From the NCBI GenBank assembly GCA_015075165.1, contig JABTUY010000003.1:606526-670525 (forward strand): a DNA stretch of 64,000 bases. Direction: 5' to 3'. This document shows, one piece after another, positions 1 to 9,378 of this stretch. The notes below the pieces were generated by a model, which searched no databases, was not told the DNA's origin, and worked only from the letters and a program-made list of their open reading frames with translations. The stretch is from Ideonella sp. Its GTDB lineage: Bacteria; Pseudomonadota; Gammaproteobacteria; Burkholderiales; Burkholderiaceae_C. The translations under genes and the position numbers were made by a program. Position 1 is the stretch's first letter; each line of letters starts with the position of its first letter.

Positions 1-2
1 CG

Positions 3-869
3 CGCGCTCCGCCAACGTCGACGGCCGGCTCCGATGCCGCGCCGCCACCACCACGACCGCCGACGGCACCCACACCGCCCGCAACGGCCACCGGCAGCAC
101 CGGCCCCGTGCTGGCGATCGAGCGGCTGTCGGTGCGCTATGGCAGCGTGGTGGCGCTCGACGACGTGCACCTGAGCGTGCCAGCCCACGGCGTGGTCGGG
201 CTGATCGGGCCGAACGGCGCCGGCAAGTCGACCCTGATCGACGCGGTGGCCGGCTTCCTGCCGTCGTACGCCGGCTGCATCCGCCTGCACGGCCGGCCGA
301 TCGACCCCGATGCGCCGCAACGGCGCGCACGCGGTGGCGTGCGGCGCACGTGGCAGACGACGCGCATCGCACCCGAGCTCAGCGTGGCCGAGTACCTGCG
401 GCTGGCGGCCGGCGCGCTGCCGCCCGACGAGTTGCGCGCCATCCTGCGCTGGCTCGACGGCCCCGAGCCCGATCAGCCGGTGGCCGGTGTCGATGCCGGC
501 ACGCGACGGCTGCTCGACGTGGCCGGCGTCGTCGCCGCGCGCCCGGCGATCGCGCTGCTCGACGAGCCCGCAGCCGGCCAGTCGTTCGACACCACGCTGC
601 GCCTGGGCCGGCGGATCGCCGAGATTCCGGCGCGCTTCGGCTGCGCGGTGCTGCTGGTCGAGCACGACATGGACCTGGTGCGCGCCGCGTGCAGCGAGGT
701 CACCGTGCTCGATTTCGGCAGCGTGATCGCGCGCGGGGCGACTGCCACCACGCTCGACAGCGCCGTGGTGCGCAAGGCCTACCTCGGCGCCGACGACGGC
801 GCCGACGACGGCACAGCGCGGCAAGCGTCGCGCAACACGATGGCCGCGGCAGACGGAGGCCCGGTGTGA
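3..869 (+). CDS. LivG-like ABC transporter ATP-binding domain, 5' end outside window
   Basis: ATPase of a branched-chain-amino-acid-type ABC importer. The Walker A motif GPNGAGKS lies near 210-233 and the Walker B ALLDEPAAGQ near 551-580; the switch histidine follows in LLVEHDMD. The frame is open to the window edge through a Pro/Ala/Thr-rich linker, so the domain is probably fused to an upstream LivM-type permease. A GTG at 108 could also start a 253-residue protein. The ABC signature is degenerate: AGVDAGTRR stands where FGTQRR- or SGGQ-like sequence is usual, and the helical region is short. The stop overlaps the start of the next ATPase gene by four bases (GTGA), as expected in a liv operon. 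The substrate cannot be told from sequence. Confidence 0.85.
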   Translation, partial: RAPPTSTAGSDAAPPPPRPPTAPTPPATATGSTGPVLAIERLSVRYGSVVALDDVHLSVPAHGVVGLIGPNGAGKSTLIDAVAGFLPSYAGCIRLHGRPIDPDAPQRRARGGVRRTWQTTRIAPELSVAEYLRLAAGALPPDELRAILRWLDGPEPDQPVAGVDAGTRRLLDVAGVVAARPAIALLDEPAAGQSFDTTLRLGRRIAEIPARFGCAVLLVEHDMDLVRAACSEVTVLDFGSVIARGATATTLDSAVVRKAYLGADDGADDGTARQASRNTMAAADGGPV

Positions 870-1693
870 CGACCGAACCCGCAGCCCCGACCAGCCCGCA
901 CGCGCCGGCGGCGGCACAAGCCGCGCCACCGCACGGCGCGACGGCTGCCGCACCCCGCTTTGTGGTCGACGCGGTGTCGGTCGAGCGCGCGCACCTGCCG
1001 GTCGTGCGTGCGGTGAGCCTGGTGATCGAGCCCGGCAGCATCAGCGTGCTGCTCGGCTCGAACGGCGCGGGCAAGACCACGCTGCTCGAGGGCCTGTCGG
1101 GCGTGATCGGTCTGGCCGGCGGCCGCATCACGCTCGATGGCGCCGAGCTGCACCGGCTCGGCGCCGGTGCGCGCGCGCGCGCCGGGCTCGGCCATGTCGA
1201 GCAAGGCCGCACGGTGTTCCGCCAGCTCACGACGCAAGAGAACCTGCTGGTCGGCGCCGCCGACCCGGCATCGCTGTCGTGGGCCTATGAACTGTTCCCC
1301 GAGCTGCACCAGCGGCGCGGCGTTCGCGCGGCGCTGCTGTCGGGCGGCGAGCAGCAGATGCTGGTGGTGGCGCGCGCGCTGCTGTGCCGCCCGAAGGTGC
1401 TGCTGATCGACGAGATGTCGGCCGGCCTGGCGCCGATCGTCGTCGCGCGGCTGATGAAGGCGGTGCGCAGGCTCGCCGACCAGGGCCTCGCGGTGCTGCT
1501 GGTCGAGCAGTTCGCCGCGCTGGCGCTGTCGATCGGCGATCGCGCCTACGTGCTGCGGCGCGGACGCATGGTGTTCGACGGCCGCTGCGCGCAACTGCGC
1601 GGCGATGCGCAGCGCCTGCACCGGCTGTATCTGGGCGGCGGGGCCGATACCGACACGCAGGCCGAAGGCACCACCCCGCCCGTGGGCGCATGA
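866..1693 (+). CDS. LivF-like ABC transporter ATP-binding protein
   Basis: Second ATPase of the same Liv-type importer, 275 residues from the GTG that overlaps the upstream stop. It has an Ala/Pro-rich N-terminal extension of about 30 residues. Walker A is LGSNGAGKT, the ABC signature is LSGGEQQM and Walker B is VLLIDEMSAGL, so all catalytic motifs are present, unlike its degenerate partner. The LivF-typical LVEQ follows. It is the last gene of the operon and converges on the cytochrome gene with a gap of 2 bases. The transported compound is unknown; Liv-type systems in this group carry amino acids, amides, urea or aromatic acids. Confidence 0.9.
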   Translation: MTTEPAAPTSPHAPAAAQAAPPHGATAAAPRFVVDAVSVERAHLPVVRAVSLVIEPGSISVLLGSNGAGKTTLLEGLSGVIGLAGGRITLDGAELHRLGAGARARAGLGHVEQGRTVFRQLTTQENLLVGAADPASLSWAYELFPELHQRRGVRAALLSGGEQQMLVVARALLCRPKVLLIDEMSAGLAPIVVARLMKAVRRLADQGLAVLLVEQFAALALSIGDRAYVLRRGRMVFDGRCAQLRGDAQRLHRLYLGGGADTDTQAEGTTPPVGA

Positions 1694-1695
1694 GG

Positions 1696-2166
1696 TCAGT
1701 ACGATGACGCGGCCTGGATCTGGAACTCGCCGTGACACGCCACGCACTTGCCCAGCACCTGCGACAGCTGGGCCAGCGTGTGCTTCGGGTCGCCGAGGCT
1801 GTCGGCATCGAGCGCGATGGCGTCGAAATCGCGGTGCACGCTGAAGCCGAGTGTCTTGAACCCGAGCGGCAGCTTGCCCACCATCGCCAGCGGCGCGTGG
1901 TGCGCGGCGGCCATGCCCATGCCGCGCGCCGCCGCGGCCGCGGCCTTCATGTCGTCGCGCGCGAGCGCGCCGCTCATCTGCTGCAGCCCGGCGACGAACG
2001 CACGCATCTCGCGCAGCACGAAGGCGCGTTCGCCGGGCTCGAGCACGATCGCCTGGCGCCCGTCTTCCAGCCGCACCACCGACCCGGCGACGACGAATTT
2101 GTAGACCAGTGCCGCGATGACCAGCAGCAGCACGGCGATGATCGTCAACTGAATCCGGTTGCGCAT
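1696..2166 (-). CDS. Membrane-anchored c-type cytochrome
   Basis: 156-residue protein that starts at the ATG before an N-terminal hydrophobic helix (residues about 6-27, rich in I/L/V), followed by a periplasmic domain. A single heme-binding CVACH motif lies near the C-terminus (GKCVACHGEF). The single C-terminal CxxCH and the helical His/Met-rich body resemble class II (cytochrome c'-like) proteins. It is probably a periplasmic electron carrier or gas-binding protein tethered to the inner membrane. It is convergent with livF and divergent from the FMN reductase gene. The start at 2166 is preferred over one 23 codons upstream because it places the anchor at the N-terminus. Confidence 0.8.
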   Translation of the reverse strand: MRNRIQLTIIAVLLLVIAALVYKFVVAGSVVRLEDGRQAIVLEPGERAFVLREMRAFVAGLQQMSGALARDDMKAAAAAARGMGMAAAHHAPLAMVGKLPLGFKTLGFSVHRDFDAIALDADSLGDPKHTLAQLSQVLGKCVACHGEFQIQAASSY

Positions 2167-2342
2167 GGTGCCTCGCACAGCGATGATGGCCCGAGTACAG
2201 GCTCGCACACCGAGTGTGGGTTTGAGGTCGGTCAATCGCCCGCACGGCCCCTGGACGCACCGGTCACCCGCGATTGGCCCTTGGACTGCGCAGGTTGCCG
2301 TGCGTGTCTAGACTGCGGCGTTCACAACCAGGAGGTGTCACG

Positions 2343-2900
2343 ATGAAACCCTGCAAGGTCGCAGCGCTGGTCGGCAGCCTGCGCAAGGATTCGCACAACA
2401 AGCGGCTGTTGCTCGCCGTGACGAAGCTCGCGCCGGCGCACCTGACGTTCGAGACGGTGCGCATCGACGATCTGCCCCTGTACTCGCAGGATTTCGACGG
2501 TGACTACCCACCGAATGCGCGCCGTCTGAAGCGCGATATCGAGTCGGCGCAGGCGCTGCTGTTCGTCACGCCGGAGTACAACCGCTCGGTGCCCGGCGTG
2601 CTGAAGAACGCGATCGACATCGCGTCGCGGCCGTGGGGCACAAACTCGTTCAAGGGCAAGCCGGCGGCGGTGATCGGCGCGTCGATCGGCGCGGTGGGCA
2701 CCGCGGTCGCGCAGGACCACCTGCGCGGCTCGCTGCATTTCCTCGACGTGCCCACGCTCGGGCAGCCCGAGGTGTACCTGCAGGCCCGCGACGGCCTGAT
2801 CGCACCCGACGGCACGGTCACCGACGAATCGACGCGCAAGTTCCTGCAAGGCTTCGTCGACGCCTACGCCGCGTGGGTGGAACGCTTCGTGGCGAAGTAG
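2343..2900 (+). CDS. NADPH-dependent FMN reductase (flavodoxin-fold quinone/azo/chromate reductase type)
   Basis: 185 residues, the normal size for the NADPH-dependent FMN reductase family. The N-terminal phosphate-binding loop is LVGSLRKDSHNKRL; the family signature TPEYNRSVPGVLKNAID is at residues about 78-94, and GASIGAVGT follows. Such enzymes reduce quinones, azo dyes or chromate at the expense of NAD(P)H in the cytosol. The start is fixed by a strong ribosome binding site (AGGAGG, 7 bases upstream). The downstream EamA gene overlaps the 3' end, so the two are probably co-transcribed. Confidence 0.92.
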   Translation: MKPCKVAALVGSLRKDSHNKRLLLAVTKLAPAHLTFETVRIDDLPLYSQDFDGDYPPNARRLKRDIESAQALLFVTPEYNRSVPGVLKNAIDIASRPWGTNSFKGKPAAVIGASIGAVGTAVAQDHLRGSLHFLDVPTLGQPEVYLQARDGLIAPDGTVTDESTRKFLQGFVDAYAAWVERFVAK

Positions 2901-3775
2901 GCGGCGCACAGCGCGCGGTCGGCATCGCGCTGCTGGTCACCACGTCGGTCGGCTGGGGCCTGAACTGGCCGGTGCTGAAGCTGCTGCTGCAGCAGTGGCC
3001 GCCACTGCTGGCGCGCGGCAGCGCCGGCGTGGCGGCCGCGCTCGGTATCGGCGCGCTCGCGCTGGCGCGCGGCGATTCGCTGGCCGTGCCGCGCGCCCTC
3101 GTGCCGCGGTTGCTGATGGCCGCCTTCGTCAACGTCTTCGCGTGGATGGGCTTCTCGACGCTGGCGCTGCAATGGCTCGACGCCGGCGAGGCGGCGCTGC
3201 TCGTCTACACGATGCCGATCTGGGCGATCCTGCTCGCGTGGCCGCTGCACGGCGCGCGACCCAACGCCACCGCCATCGTCGCGATCGTGCTCGGCTTCAC
3301 CGGCGTCGCACTGCTGCTCGGCGCGCAGGGGCTGGCGCTGGGCGCGCACAAGCTGGCCGGCGTGCTGCTGACGCTCGGCGCCGCGGTGCTGTTCGCGCTC
3401 GGCACCGTGCTCTGGCGCTCGCCGCTGCCGCTGGCGCCACTCGTCTCGGTGGCCTGGCAGGTCGGCCTCGGTTGCCTGCCGATGCTGGCCTGGGGCCTGG
3501 CGTTCGAACCGCCGCGCCTGCACGCCACCTCGCCCACCGGCTGGCTGGCCCTGGCCTACATGACGATCGTGCCGATGGGCGTGTGCTACCTGAGTTGGTT
3601 CGCCGCGCTGCGGCGGCTGCCGCCGCAGACGGCATCGATGGCCACGCTGCTGACACCCGTGGTCGGCGTGCTCAGCGCCGCGGCCGCGCTCGGCGAACCG
3701 CTGGGCGCCGTGCGCTGGCTCGCACTGCTGCTGACGCTGGGCGGCGTCGCACTCGCGCTGCGCAAGCCGTCGTGA
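2873..3775 (+). CDS. EamA/DMT-superfamily transporter
   Basis: About 300 residues with ten predicted hydrophobic segments in two EamA repeats. The first repeat begins with a TSVGWGLNWPVLKLLL-type helix, the second near the middle of the protein. DMT proteins of this class export metabolites or amino acids across the inner membrane. No ATG lies in frame before the first helix, so the GTG at 2873 is chosen. It overlaps the FMN reductase gene by 28 bases, which implies translational coupling. A later start would cut into the first helix. Substrate unknown. Confidence 0.82.
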   Translation: MGGTLRGEVGGAQRAVGIALLVTTSVGWGLNWPVLKLLLQQWPPLLARGSAGVAAALGIGALALARGDSLAVPRALVPRLLMAAFVNVFAWMGFSTLALQWLDAGEAALLVYTMPIWAILLAWPLHGARPNATAIVAIVLGFTGVALLLGAQGLALGAHKLAGVLLTLGAAVLFALGTVLWRSPLPLAPLVSVAWQVGLGCLPMLAWGLAFEPPRLHATSPTGWLALAYMTIVPMGVCYLSWFAALRRLPPQTASMATLLTPVVGVLSAAAALGEPLGAVRWLALLLTLGGVALALRKPS

Positions 3776-3842
3776 CCGCTCGCCGCCCCGGTGCACGGCG
3801 CGCCTACGCGTGCGGCGATGCGGCCGCTGCCGTGTGCGTGGC

Positions 3843-5261
3843 TCACCACGCGCCGCGATGCTCCGGCACGCGCGCCACCAGCGGCAGCGCCGCCAGCAGC
3901 AGCAACGCCACCACGACATAGACCCAGGCCTGCACGCCGCCGGGGTCGGCGAAACGAGCGAGCACCGCGGTGACGATCGACACGGTGGTGATCGAGCCGA
4001 CCTGCAGCGCCGCGGTACGCAGCGCCGCCAGCGTCGACGAATGCTGCGGCGCCAGTTGCAGACCGGCGTTGCGGCTGGCCGGGTTGATCGTGCCGCGGCC
4101 GGCGCCGATCACGAACGCCCAGACCGCGAGCCACGCGAACGGCGCGGCGCCGTGCGGCGGCGCCACCGCGAGCAGCAGCGTGCCGATCGCGATCGCCGTG
4201 CCGCCGACATACAGCGGCGGGCGGTGCCCGGTGCGCCGCAGCGCGAACGCGGCGGTGACCGAGAACGCGATCGCCGCCAGGCCCTGCACGATCAGCAGCG
4301 CGCCGGCGCCGAACACGCCGATGCCGTAGCGGTTGGCCGCGTACAGCGGGATCAGCGTCATCGCGCCGTTGGCCACGCCGCCGAAGATCGTGTTGATCAG
4401 GTTCACCGGCCCGAAGCCCGGCCCGTGAATCAACCGCGGCGCGATGAACGGGTTGGCGCTGCGCCCGATGTGGTGCACGAATCGCCACAGCGCGATGACG
4501 GCCAGCGCCGCCAGCACCGCGAACGTCGTCGACACCCTGTGCCCACCGCACTCGCCGAGCGCGCTGACCGCCAGCATGCCGGCCAGCAGCCCGCCGCCGA
4601 GCAGCAGCATGTCGGTGACGTCGATCGCGAACGCCGCGCCCTGCTCACGCGGCCGGTCGCGCGGAATGCAGCGCAGCGCCAACCAGACGATCACGAGGCC
4701 GATCGGCACGTTGACGAAGAACACGCCGCGCCAGCTCCAGTACGCCACGAACAGGCCGCCGAACGCGGGCCCGATCATCGCGCCGATCGGGAAGATGCTG
4801 CCGAACAGGCTGACCGCGCGGTCGCGCGCATCGCCGAAGTGCTCGACGACGATGCCGGTGGCCGATGGCGTCAGCCCGGCGCCGCCGGCGGCCTGCAGCG
4901 CGCGCAGCGCGATCAACACGAAGATGTTTTCGGCCAGCCCGCAGCACAGCGACGCCGCCGTGAACGCAGCGACCGAGCCGATGAACACGCGGCGGCAGCC
5001 GTAGCGCTCGCTGAGCCGGCCGGCCAGCGGCAGCATCAGCACGAAGCCCAGCGAGTACGCCGTGATCGTCCACCCTGCCCAGTTGATCGACGTGCCGAGC
5101 CCGTGCTGCAGTGAGTGCAGCGCGGTGGCGACGATCGTCGAGTCGAGCGACATCATCAGCAGTGCCAGTGCGATGATCGCGAACACCCGCACGCGGCGCA
5201 CCGGCGGGCTGTGGCCGCCGACGGGCGTCACAGCAGCGTGCGATTCGGGGCCGGCGCTCAT
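3843..5261 (-). CDS. MFS drug exporter, DHA2 (EmrB/QacA) type
   Basis: 472 residues with about 14 hydrophobic segments. The first helix contains LDSTIVATAL, the DHA2 signature, and the loop after helix 2 carries the MFS motif A-like GRLSERYGCRRV. The family exports toxic compounds by proton antiport. The ATG at 5261 is chosen over one 27 codons upstream because it leaves a normal 23-residue cytoplasmic tail. It is convergent with the EamA gene and divergent from the AhpD-like gene. No adjacent TetR or MarR regulator or HlyD partner is seen, so its substrate is open. Confidence 0.88.
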   Translation of the reverse strand: MSAGPESHAAVTPVGGHSPPVRRVRVFAIIALALLMMSLDSTIVATALHSLQHGLGTSINWAGWTITAYSLGFVLMLPLAGRLSERYGCRRVFIGSVAAFTAASLCCGLAENIFVLIALRALQAAGGAGLTPSATGIVVEHFGDARDRAVSLFGSIFPIGAMIGPAFGGLFVAYWSWRGVFFVNVPIGLVIVWLALRCIPRDRPREQGAAFAIDVTDMLLLGGGLLAGMLAVSALGECGGHRVSTTFAVLAALAVIALWRFVHHIGRSANPFIAPRLIHGPGFGPVNLINTIFGGVANGAMTLIPLYAANRYGIGVFGAGALLIVQGLAAIAFSVTAAFALRRTGHRPPLYVGGTAIAIGTLLLAVAPPHGAAPFAWLAVWAFVIGAGRGTINPASRNAGLQLAPQHSSTLAALRTAALQVGSITTVSIVTAVLARFADPGGVQAWVYVVVALLLLAALPLVARVPEHRGAW

Positions 5262-5428
5262 CCGGCGAGCCTGCGCGGACGGCAGCGATGCGTTGGTGCA
5301 AGGGTCATCGACCGACGGTGAACGCGACGCCGCGCCCGGCAACCAGAATACGACACGCCGATTCGACCTGCCGCAATGAGAGCCTGCCGCGCCCGTTGCA
5401 GCATGAAGGGCACACGACAGGAGATCCG

Positions 5429-5911
5429 ATGCAACAGCGCCTGGACTACAAGCTCGCCTCGCCCGAGGCGTTCAACGCGATGCTCCACACCGAGCAGCAG
5501 ATCCACAAGAGCGGCCTCGAGCCGTTGCTGCTCGAGCTGGTGAAATCGCGCGCCTCGCAGCTCAACGGCTGCGCCTGGTGCCTAGACATGCACACGAAAG
5601 ATGCCCGCGCACAAGGCGAGACCGAGCAGCGGCTGTACCTGCTGCCCACCTGGCGCGAAGCGCCCTGCTACAGCGAACGCGAGCGCGCCGCACTGGCCTG
5701 GACCGAGGCGCTGACGCTGGTCGCCGACACGCACGACGTGCCCGATGCGGTGTACGCGCAGGCGCGCGCGCATTTCAGCGAGAAGGCGCTGGTCGACCTG
5801 ACGCTGGCGATCATCGCGATCAACGGCTGGAACCGCATGAACGTGGCCTTCCGCACCCAGGTCGGCCACTACGTCAGCCCGCACGCGCGGGCACGCCCCG
5901 AGACGGCCTGA
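5429..5911 (+). CDS. Carboxymuconolactone decarboxylase/AhpD-like alkylhydroperoxidase
   Basis: 160 residues with the AhpD core CAWCLDMHTKDAR. The CxxC plus His of this motif form the peroxidase/disulfide site in AhpD-type proteins. Most single-domain members of this family act in antioxidant defence. A ribosome binding site (AGGAG) lies just before the ATG. It is followed after about 40 bases by the MgtC-like gene on the same strand. Members of this family with the intact CxxC are not true gamma-carboxymuconolactone decarboxylases, so a role in protocatechuate breakdown is unlikely. Confidence 0.88.
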   Translation: MQQRLDYKLASPEAFNAMLHTEQQIHKSGLEPLLLELVKSRASQLNGCAWCLDMHTKDARAQGETEQRLYLLPTWREAPCYSERERAALAWTEALTLVADTHDVPDAVYAQARAHFSEKALVDLTLAIIAINGWNRMNVAFRTQVGHYVSPHARARPETA

Positions 5912-5953
5912 CGCCGGTTCGGGCTACGCTGCGGGCCGGAGGAGCCCGCCGCC

Positions 5954-7273
5954 ATGCCCACCGAGATCTCGCCGCTGCCGAGCGCGCAGTGGCCCTATGT
6001 CGCGATCCTGATCCGGCTCGCGCTCGCGCTGGCGCTCGGCCTGCTGCTGGGCCTGGAGCGCGAGCGGCGCGGCAAGGAGGCCGGGTTGCGCACGTTCGGC
6101 TTCATCGCGCTGCTGGGCGCGCTCGGCGGCTCGCTCGGCGAGGGCTTCGCGCTGCTGGCGTTCGCCTCCACCGGCCTGCTCGCGGTGCTGCTGAACGTGC
6201 ACACGCTGCGCAGCGGCGAAGGCACCGAGCTCACCACTTCGGCCGCGATGTTGATCACCTGCATGGCCGGCATCCTGTGCGGCCAGGGCCACACCATCAC
6301 GCCGGCCGCGGTGATCGTCATCGCCACCGCGCTGCTGGCGTGGAAGGAGCGCCTCGCCGGCCTCTCGATGGGTCTGACCGAAGGCGAGCTGCGCTCGGCG
6401 CTGCTGCTGGCGATCCTGGCGATCGTGATCTACCCGGCGCTGCCCGTCGGCGCCATCGGCCCGTGGCGAATCGTCGAGCCGCGCGCGGCGTGGATCACGG
6501 TGATCCTGATCGCCAGCATCGGCTTCGTCAACTACATCCTGTGGAAGCTGTACGGCGCGCGCGGCACCGAGCTCTCGGGGTTCTTCGGTGGCCTGGTCAA
6601 CAGCAACTTCACGGTGATCGAGATGGCCACGCGCGTGCACGAGTCGCAGGGCCGCTTCGCCGCGCCGGCGTACCGCGGCATCCTGGTGGCCACCGGCGCG
6701 ATGGTGGTGCGCAACGCCGCGCTGCTGCTGATCCTGGCGCCGCTGGCGCTGCTCGACGTGGCCGGTGCCTTCGCGCTGATGCTGGCGGCCAGCGCCGCGC
6801 TGGTGGTGACGAGCCACCTGCGCACCAGTGTCGAAGACCCTCAGGGCGCGGCCGACATCAAGCTGACGCTGCCGTTCTCGCTGCGCGTCGCGCTGAAGTA
6901 CGGCGCGCTGTTCCTGGTGCTGCACATGGTCGGTACGCTGATGCAGCGCGAGTACGGCGAGGCCGGCTTCTACGTCGTCACCGTGGTCGGCGGCCTGCTG
7001 TCGAGCGCCAGCGCGGTGGCGGCGGCAGCGAGCATGGCCACGCAGGGCGCGATCGCACCGGCGGTGGCCGGCAACGGTGCGGTGATCGCGTCGCTGACCA
7101 GCATCGCGTTCAGCCTGTCGTTCGTGCTGCGCGCGCGCCACCGCGGGCTGACGAGCCGGCTCGCGCTGGCGATGCTGGCCGTCGCCACGGCCGGTGCACT
7201 GGGCCTGGTGATGAGCAGTGCGCTGCGCGACGTGCTCGGGCCCTGGATCGCGAAGGTGGGGATGCCTCGCTGA
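5954..7273 (+). CDS. MgtC/SapB-DUF4010 family membrane protein
   Basis: 439 residues, almost wholly hydrophobic. The N-terminal part has the MgtC/SapB signature (LGLLLGLERERRGKEAGLRT, then helices), and the C-terminal 200 residues match the DUF4010 pattern (GFFGGLVNSNFTVIEMA). Proteins with this pair of domains are integral inner-membrane proteins of unknown function; MgtC itself modulates magnesium and phosphate homeostasis. A strong ribosome binding site (GGAGGAG) precedes the ATG. The 179 bases downstream to the GMC gene contain no gene that I can support. Confidence 0.85.
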   Translation: MPTEISPLPSAQWPYVAILIRLALALALGLLLGLERERRGKEAGLRTFGFIALLGALGGSLGEGFALLAFASTGLLAVLLNVHTLRSGEGTELTTSAAMLITCMAGILCGQGHTITPAAVIVIATALLAWKERLAGLSMGLTEGELRSALLLAILAIVIYPALPVGAIGPWRIVEPRAAWITVILIASIGFVNYILWKLYGARGTELSGFFGGLVNSNFTVIEMATRVHESQGRFAAPAYRGILVATGAMVVRNAALLLILAPLALLDVAGAFALMLAASAALVVTSHLRTSVEDPQGAADIKLTLPFSLRVALKYGALFLVLHMVGTLMQREYGEAGFYVVTVVGGLLSSASAVAAAASMATQGAIAPAVAGNGAVIASLTSIAFSLSFVLRARHRGLTSRLALAMLAVATAGALGLVMSSALRDVLGPWIAKVGMPR

Positions 7274-7452
7274 GCGAGCGGCGATGACGCGGAGCTGCGT
7301 CGCCTTCTGCGTCACGGGTTGCGTGCGGGCCGGCAAGCCGTGATCGGACCCGTCCACCGGAAGCGCCGGCGCTGGTCGGCCAACGCCGGGCGTCCGCCGA
7401 CGAAGCGCCTCGCGGGCTGCATCGCCACGTCGGCGCGCGGCCGTCGATCCAT

Positions 7453-8898
7453 TCAGGTCACGGCCAGTTCTCCGGACAGCGCGAGCTCCAGCCGCTCGGC
7501 CAGCCGCGTCGCGAGCGCCATCACCGTCAGCGACGGGTTGACCGAGACCGTGCACGGCAGCAGCGAGGCATCACCGACGAACAGGTTCTTCACCTCGTGC
7601 GACTCGCCGTGGCGGTCGACCACCGAGCGCTGCGGATCGTCGCCCATGCGGCAGCCGCCCTGCGTGTGCGTGGAGATCAGGCCGGTCCAGGCGATCTGCC
7701 TGGCGCCCGCCGCTTCGAGCGCCTTGCGGCTGAAACCGAACGCCGCGCCGAGCCGCGCCTGCTCGCTCGGCTGCAGGTCGACCTCGAAGCGCTCGGCGCC
7801 ATCGGCGTCGAGGCTCACGCTGGCGTTGTTCTCGTCGTTGACCATCGCCAGCAGGCCGTTCCAGCGCCGGTAGGAACGCAGCGCCTCGACCAGGCGCGCG
7901 CCCCAGAACGGCCCGTTGTCGTCGCGCAGCGTCGTCGCGAAGGCGATCGGGTCCATCACGGTCGACGCCTCGATCACGAAGCCGCCGGCGTCGTCGGTCT
8001 GGTGCTTCATGCAGTGCGCGGTGATGGGGTAGACGCGGTGTGCGTCCTGCACCTCGTCGAACAAGCCGTAGACGAGGCGCAGCGGATGCAGCCCGACATG
8101 CCGGCCGATGGCGCGGTTCTCGAGGCCCGAGCGCAGCAGCAGCAGCGGCGAGTTCAACGCGCCGGCGGCCACGACGACGAATCGCGCGCGTGCGATGCGC
8201 CGCTCGCCCGCGGCGTCGACATACTGCACGCCGTCGGCGCGCGGCCGCCCGCCCGAGCGCTCGACGAGCACCCGCTCGGCATGCACGCCGGTGCGCAGCA
8301 CGAGGCGACCGCCCGCGAGCGCGCGCGCGAGGTAGGTGTTCATCGTCGACTTGCCGCCATCGGTCGGGCAGCCCTGCAGGCACGAGCCGTAGCTCATGCA
8401 CTTGGCGTCGGTGTACGACGTCACCGGCTCGAGCTCGGCGCCGAGCGCGCGAAAGCCTGCCTGCGCGGTATGGACGCACTGCTCCCAGTCGCGTCGCTCG
8501 CGCACGCCGAGCACGCGCTCGACGCGCGCGTAGTACTCGTCGAGGTCGCCGCGCGAGAACGGCTCGCCGCCCTCGTTGGTGAGGCCGCTCGCCGGATGCC
8601 ACTTGGCGATGTCGCGCTCGTGCGCGCGCAACGCCACCTTGGTGTTGATCGTGGTCGAGCCGCCGACGCACCTGCCCGCCAGGAAGGTGAGCACGTCGCC
8701 GTCGGGCAGCGGCGCGAAGCGCAGCGGCCAGTACAGGTCGTGCGAGGCCTTGGCCTCCCAGCGCTTGAAGTCGGCCGACGTGAGGTGCGGCCCGGCTTCG
8801 AGCAGCAGCACCGTGCGCCCGCAGTCCGCGAGCTCGCCGGCGACGACGCCACCGCCCGCGCCCGACCCCACGACGATGACATCGAACTCGGCACTCAT
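7453..8898 (-). CDS. GMC-family FAD-dependent dehydrogenase
   Basis: 481 residues. The N-terminal FAD-binding fingerprint is VVGSGAGGGVVAGELA and the GMC signature region is GRCVGGSTTINTKVALRA. The C-terminal part carries the substrate domain with STHTQGGCRMG and SLLPCTVSVNPSLTVMALA. It resembles the large subunit of gluconate/sorbose/alcohol dehydrogenases and cholesterol-oxidase-like enzymes, which pass electrons to a cytochrome or quinone. Its ATG overlaps the stop of the upstream small-subunit gene by four bases, so the two are made together. Substrate unknown; no cytochrome subunit is adjacent. Confidence 0.9.
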   Translation of the reverse strand: MSAEFDVIVVGSGAGGGVVAGELADCGRTVLLLEAGPHLTSADFKRWEAKASHDLYWPLRFAPLPDGDVLTFLAGRCVGGSTTINTKVALRAHERDIAKWHPASGLTNEGGEPFSRGDLDEYYARVERVLGVRERRDWEQCVHTAQAGFRALGAELEPVTSYTDAKCMSYGSCLQGCPTDGGKSTMNTYLARALAGGRLVLRTGVHAERVLVERSGGRPRADGVQYVDAAGERRIARARFVVVAAGALNSPLLLLRSGLENRAIGRHVGLHPLRLVYGLFDEVQDAHRVYPITAHCMKHQTDDAGGFVIEASTVMDPIAFATTLRDDNGPFWGARLVEALRSYRRWNGLLAMVNDENNASVSLDADGAERFEVDLQPSEQARLGAAFGFSRKALEAAGARQIAWTGLISTHTQGGCRMGDDPQRSVVDRHGESHEVKNLFVGDASLLPCTVSVNPSLTVMALATRLAERLELALSGELAVT

Positions 8899-9269
8899 GA
8901 TCGCCCGATCCCCAGGTAGGACCAGTCGCGCTGCAGATCGACCGCGCGCGGCGGCTGGAAGTCGATCTCGCTCCACGCGCCCGGCCCCGGCAGCCCCGGC
9001 GCGACGAAGTCGCTGTAGTACGCCTCGATCGCCAGCGCACGCAGCAGCGCGAAAGCGGGTGTGCGCTCATGCTGCGCCAGCGTCTGCGCGGTCGACCCCG
9101 CGAGCGCGTCGATCGCCCGCAGCGCCTGTGCCCGCACATCGTCGGGCATCGCTGCCAGCACGGCATCGATGTAGACCGCAGGTCCGACGCGCTGCGAACC
9201 CGGAACGATCAGCCCGCACAACGATTGCAGCGCCTTGGCGCGTTGCTCGTCGAGAACTCGCAGTGTCAC
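8895..9269 (-). CDS. Gluconate 2-dehydrogenase subunit 3-like protein
   Basis: 124 residues from a GTG, with the pattern of the Gluconate_2-dh3 family: LCGLIVPGSQRVGPAVYIDAVLA, a helical centre, and a C-terminal YSDFVAPGLPGPGAW motif. In known systems this small subunit partners a GMC flavoprotein and is exported with it through a Tat signal. No Tat signal is visible here with the GTG start; a longer frame upstream has none either. The gene overlaps the GMC dehydrogenase start, which supports a heterodimer. The start codon is the least certain part. Confidence 0.75.
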   Translation of the reverse strand: MTLRVLDEQRAKALQSLCGLIVPGSQRVGPAVYIDAVLAAMPDDVRAQALRAIDALAGSTAQTLAQHERTPAFALLRALAIEAYYSDFVAPGLPGPGAWSEIDFQPPRAVDLQRDWSYLGIGRS

Positions 9270-9378
9270 GTCAGTGCTCCATGCGCGTCCGCGGATCCCC
9301 GGGCGCACACACCCGTTTGCCCCACCGGCAGCGCATTCTGGCCGAAGCGACTGCATCGTGCGGCGAGCAGCCGCGCCG

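Noticed and set aside
5429..5911. Gamma-carboxymuconolactone decarboxylase of the protocatechuate pathway
   Set aside because: The intact CxxC plus His is the AhpD peroxidase motif and no protocatechuate genes are nearby.
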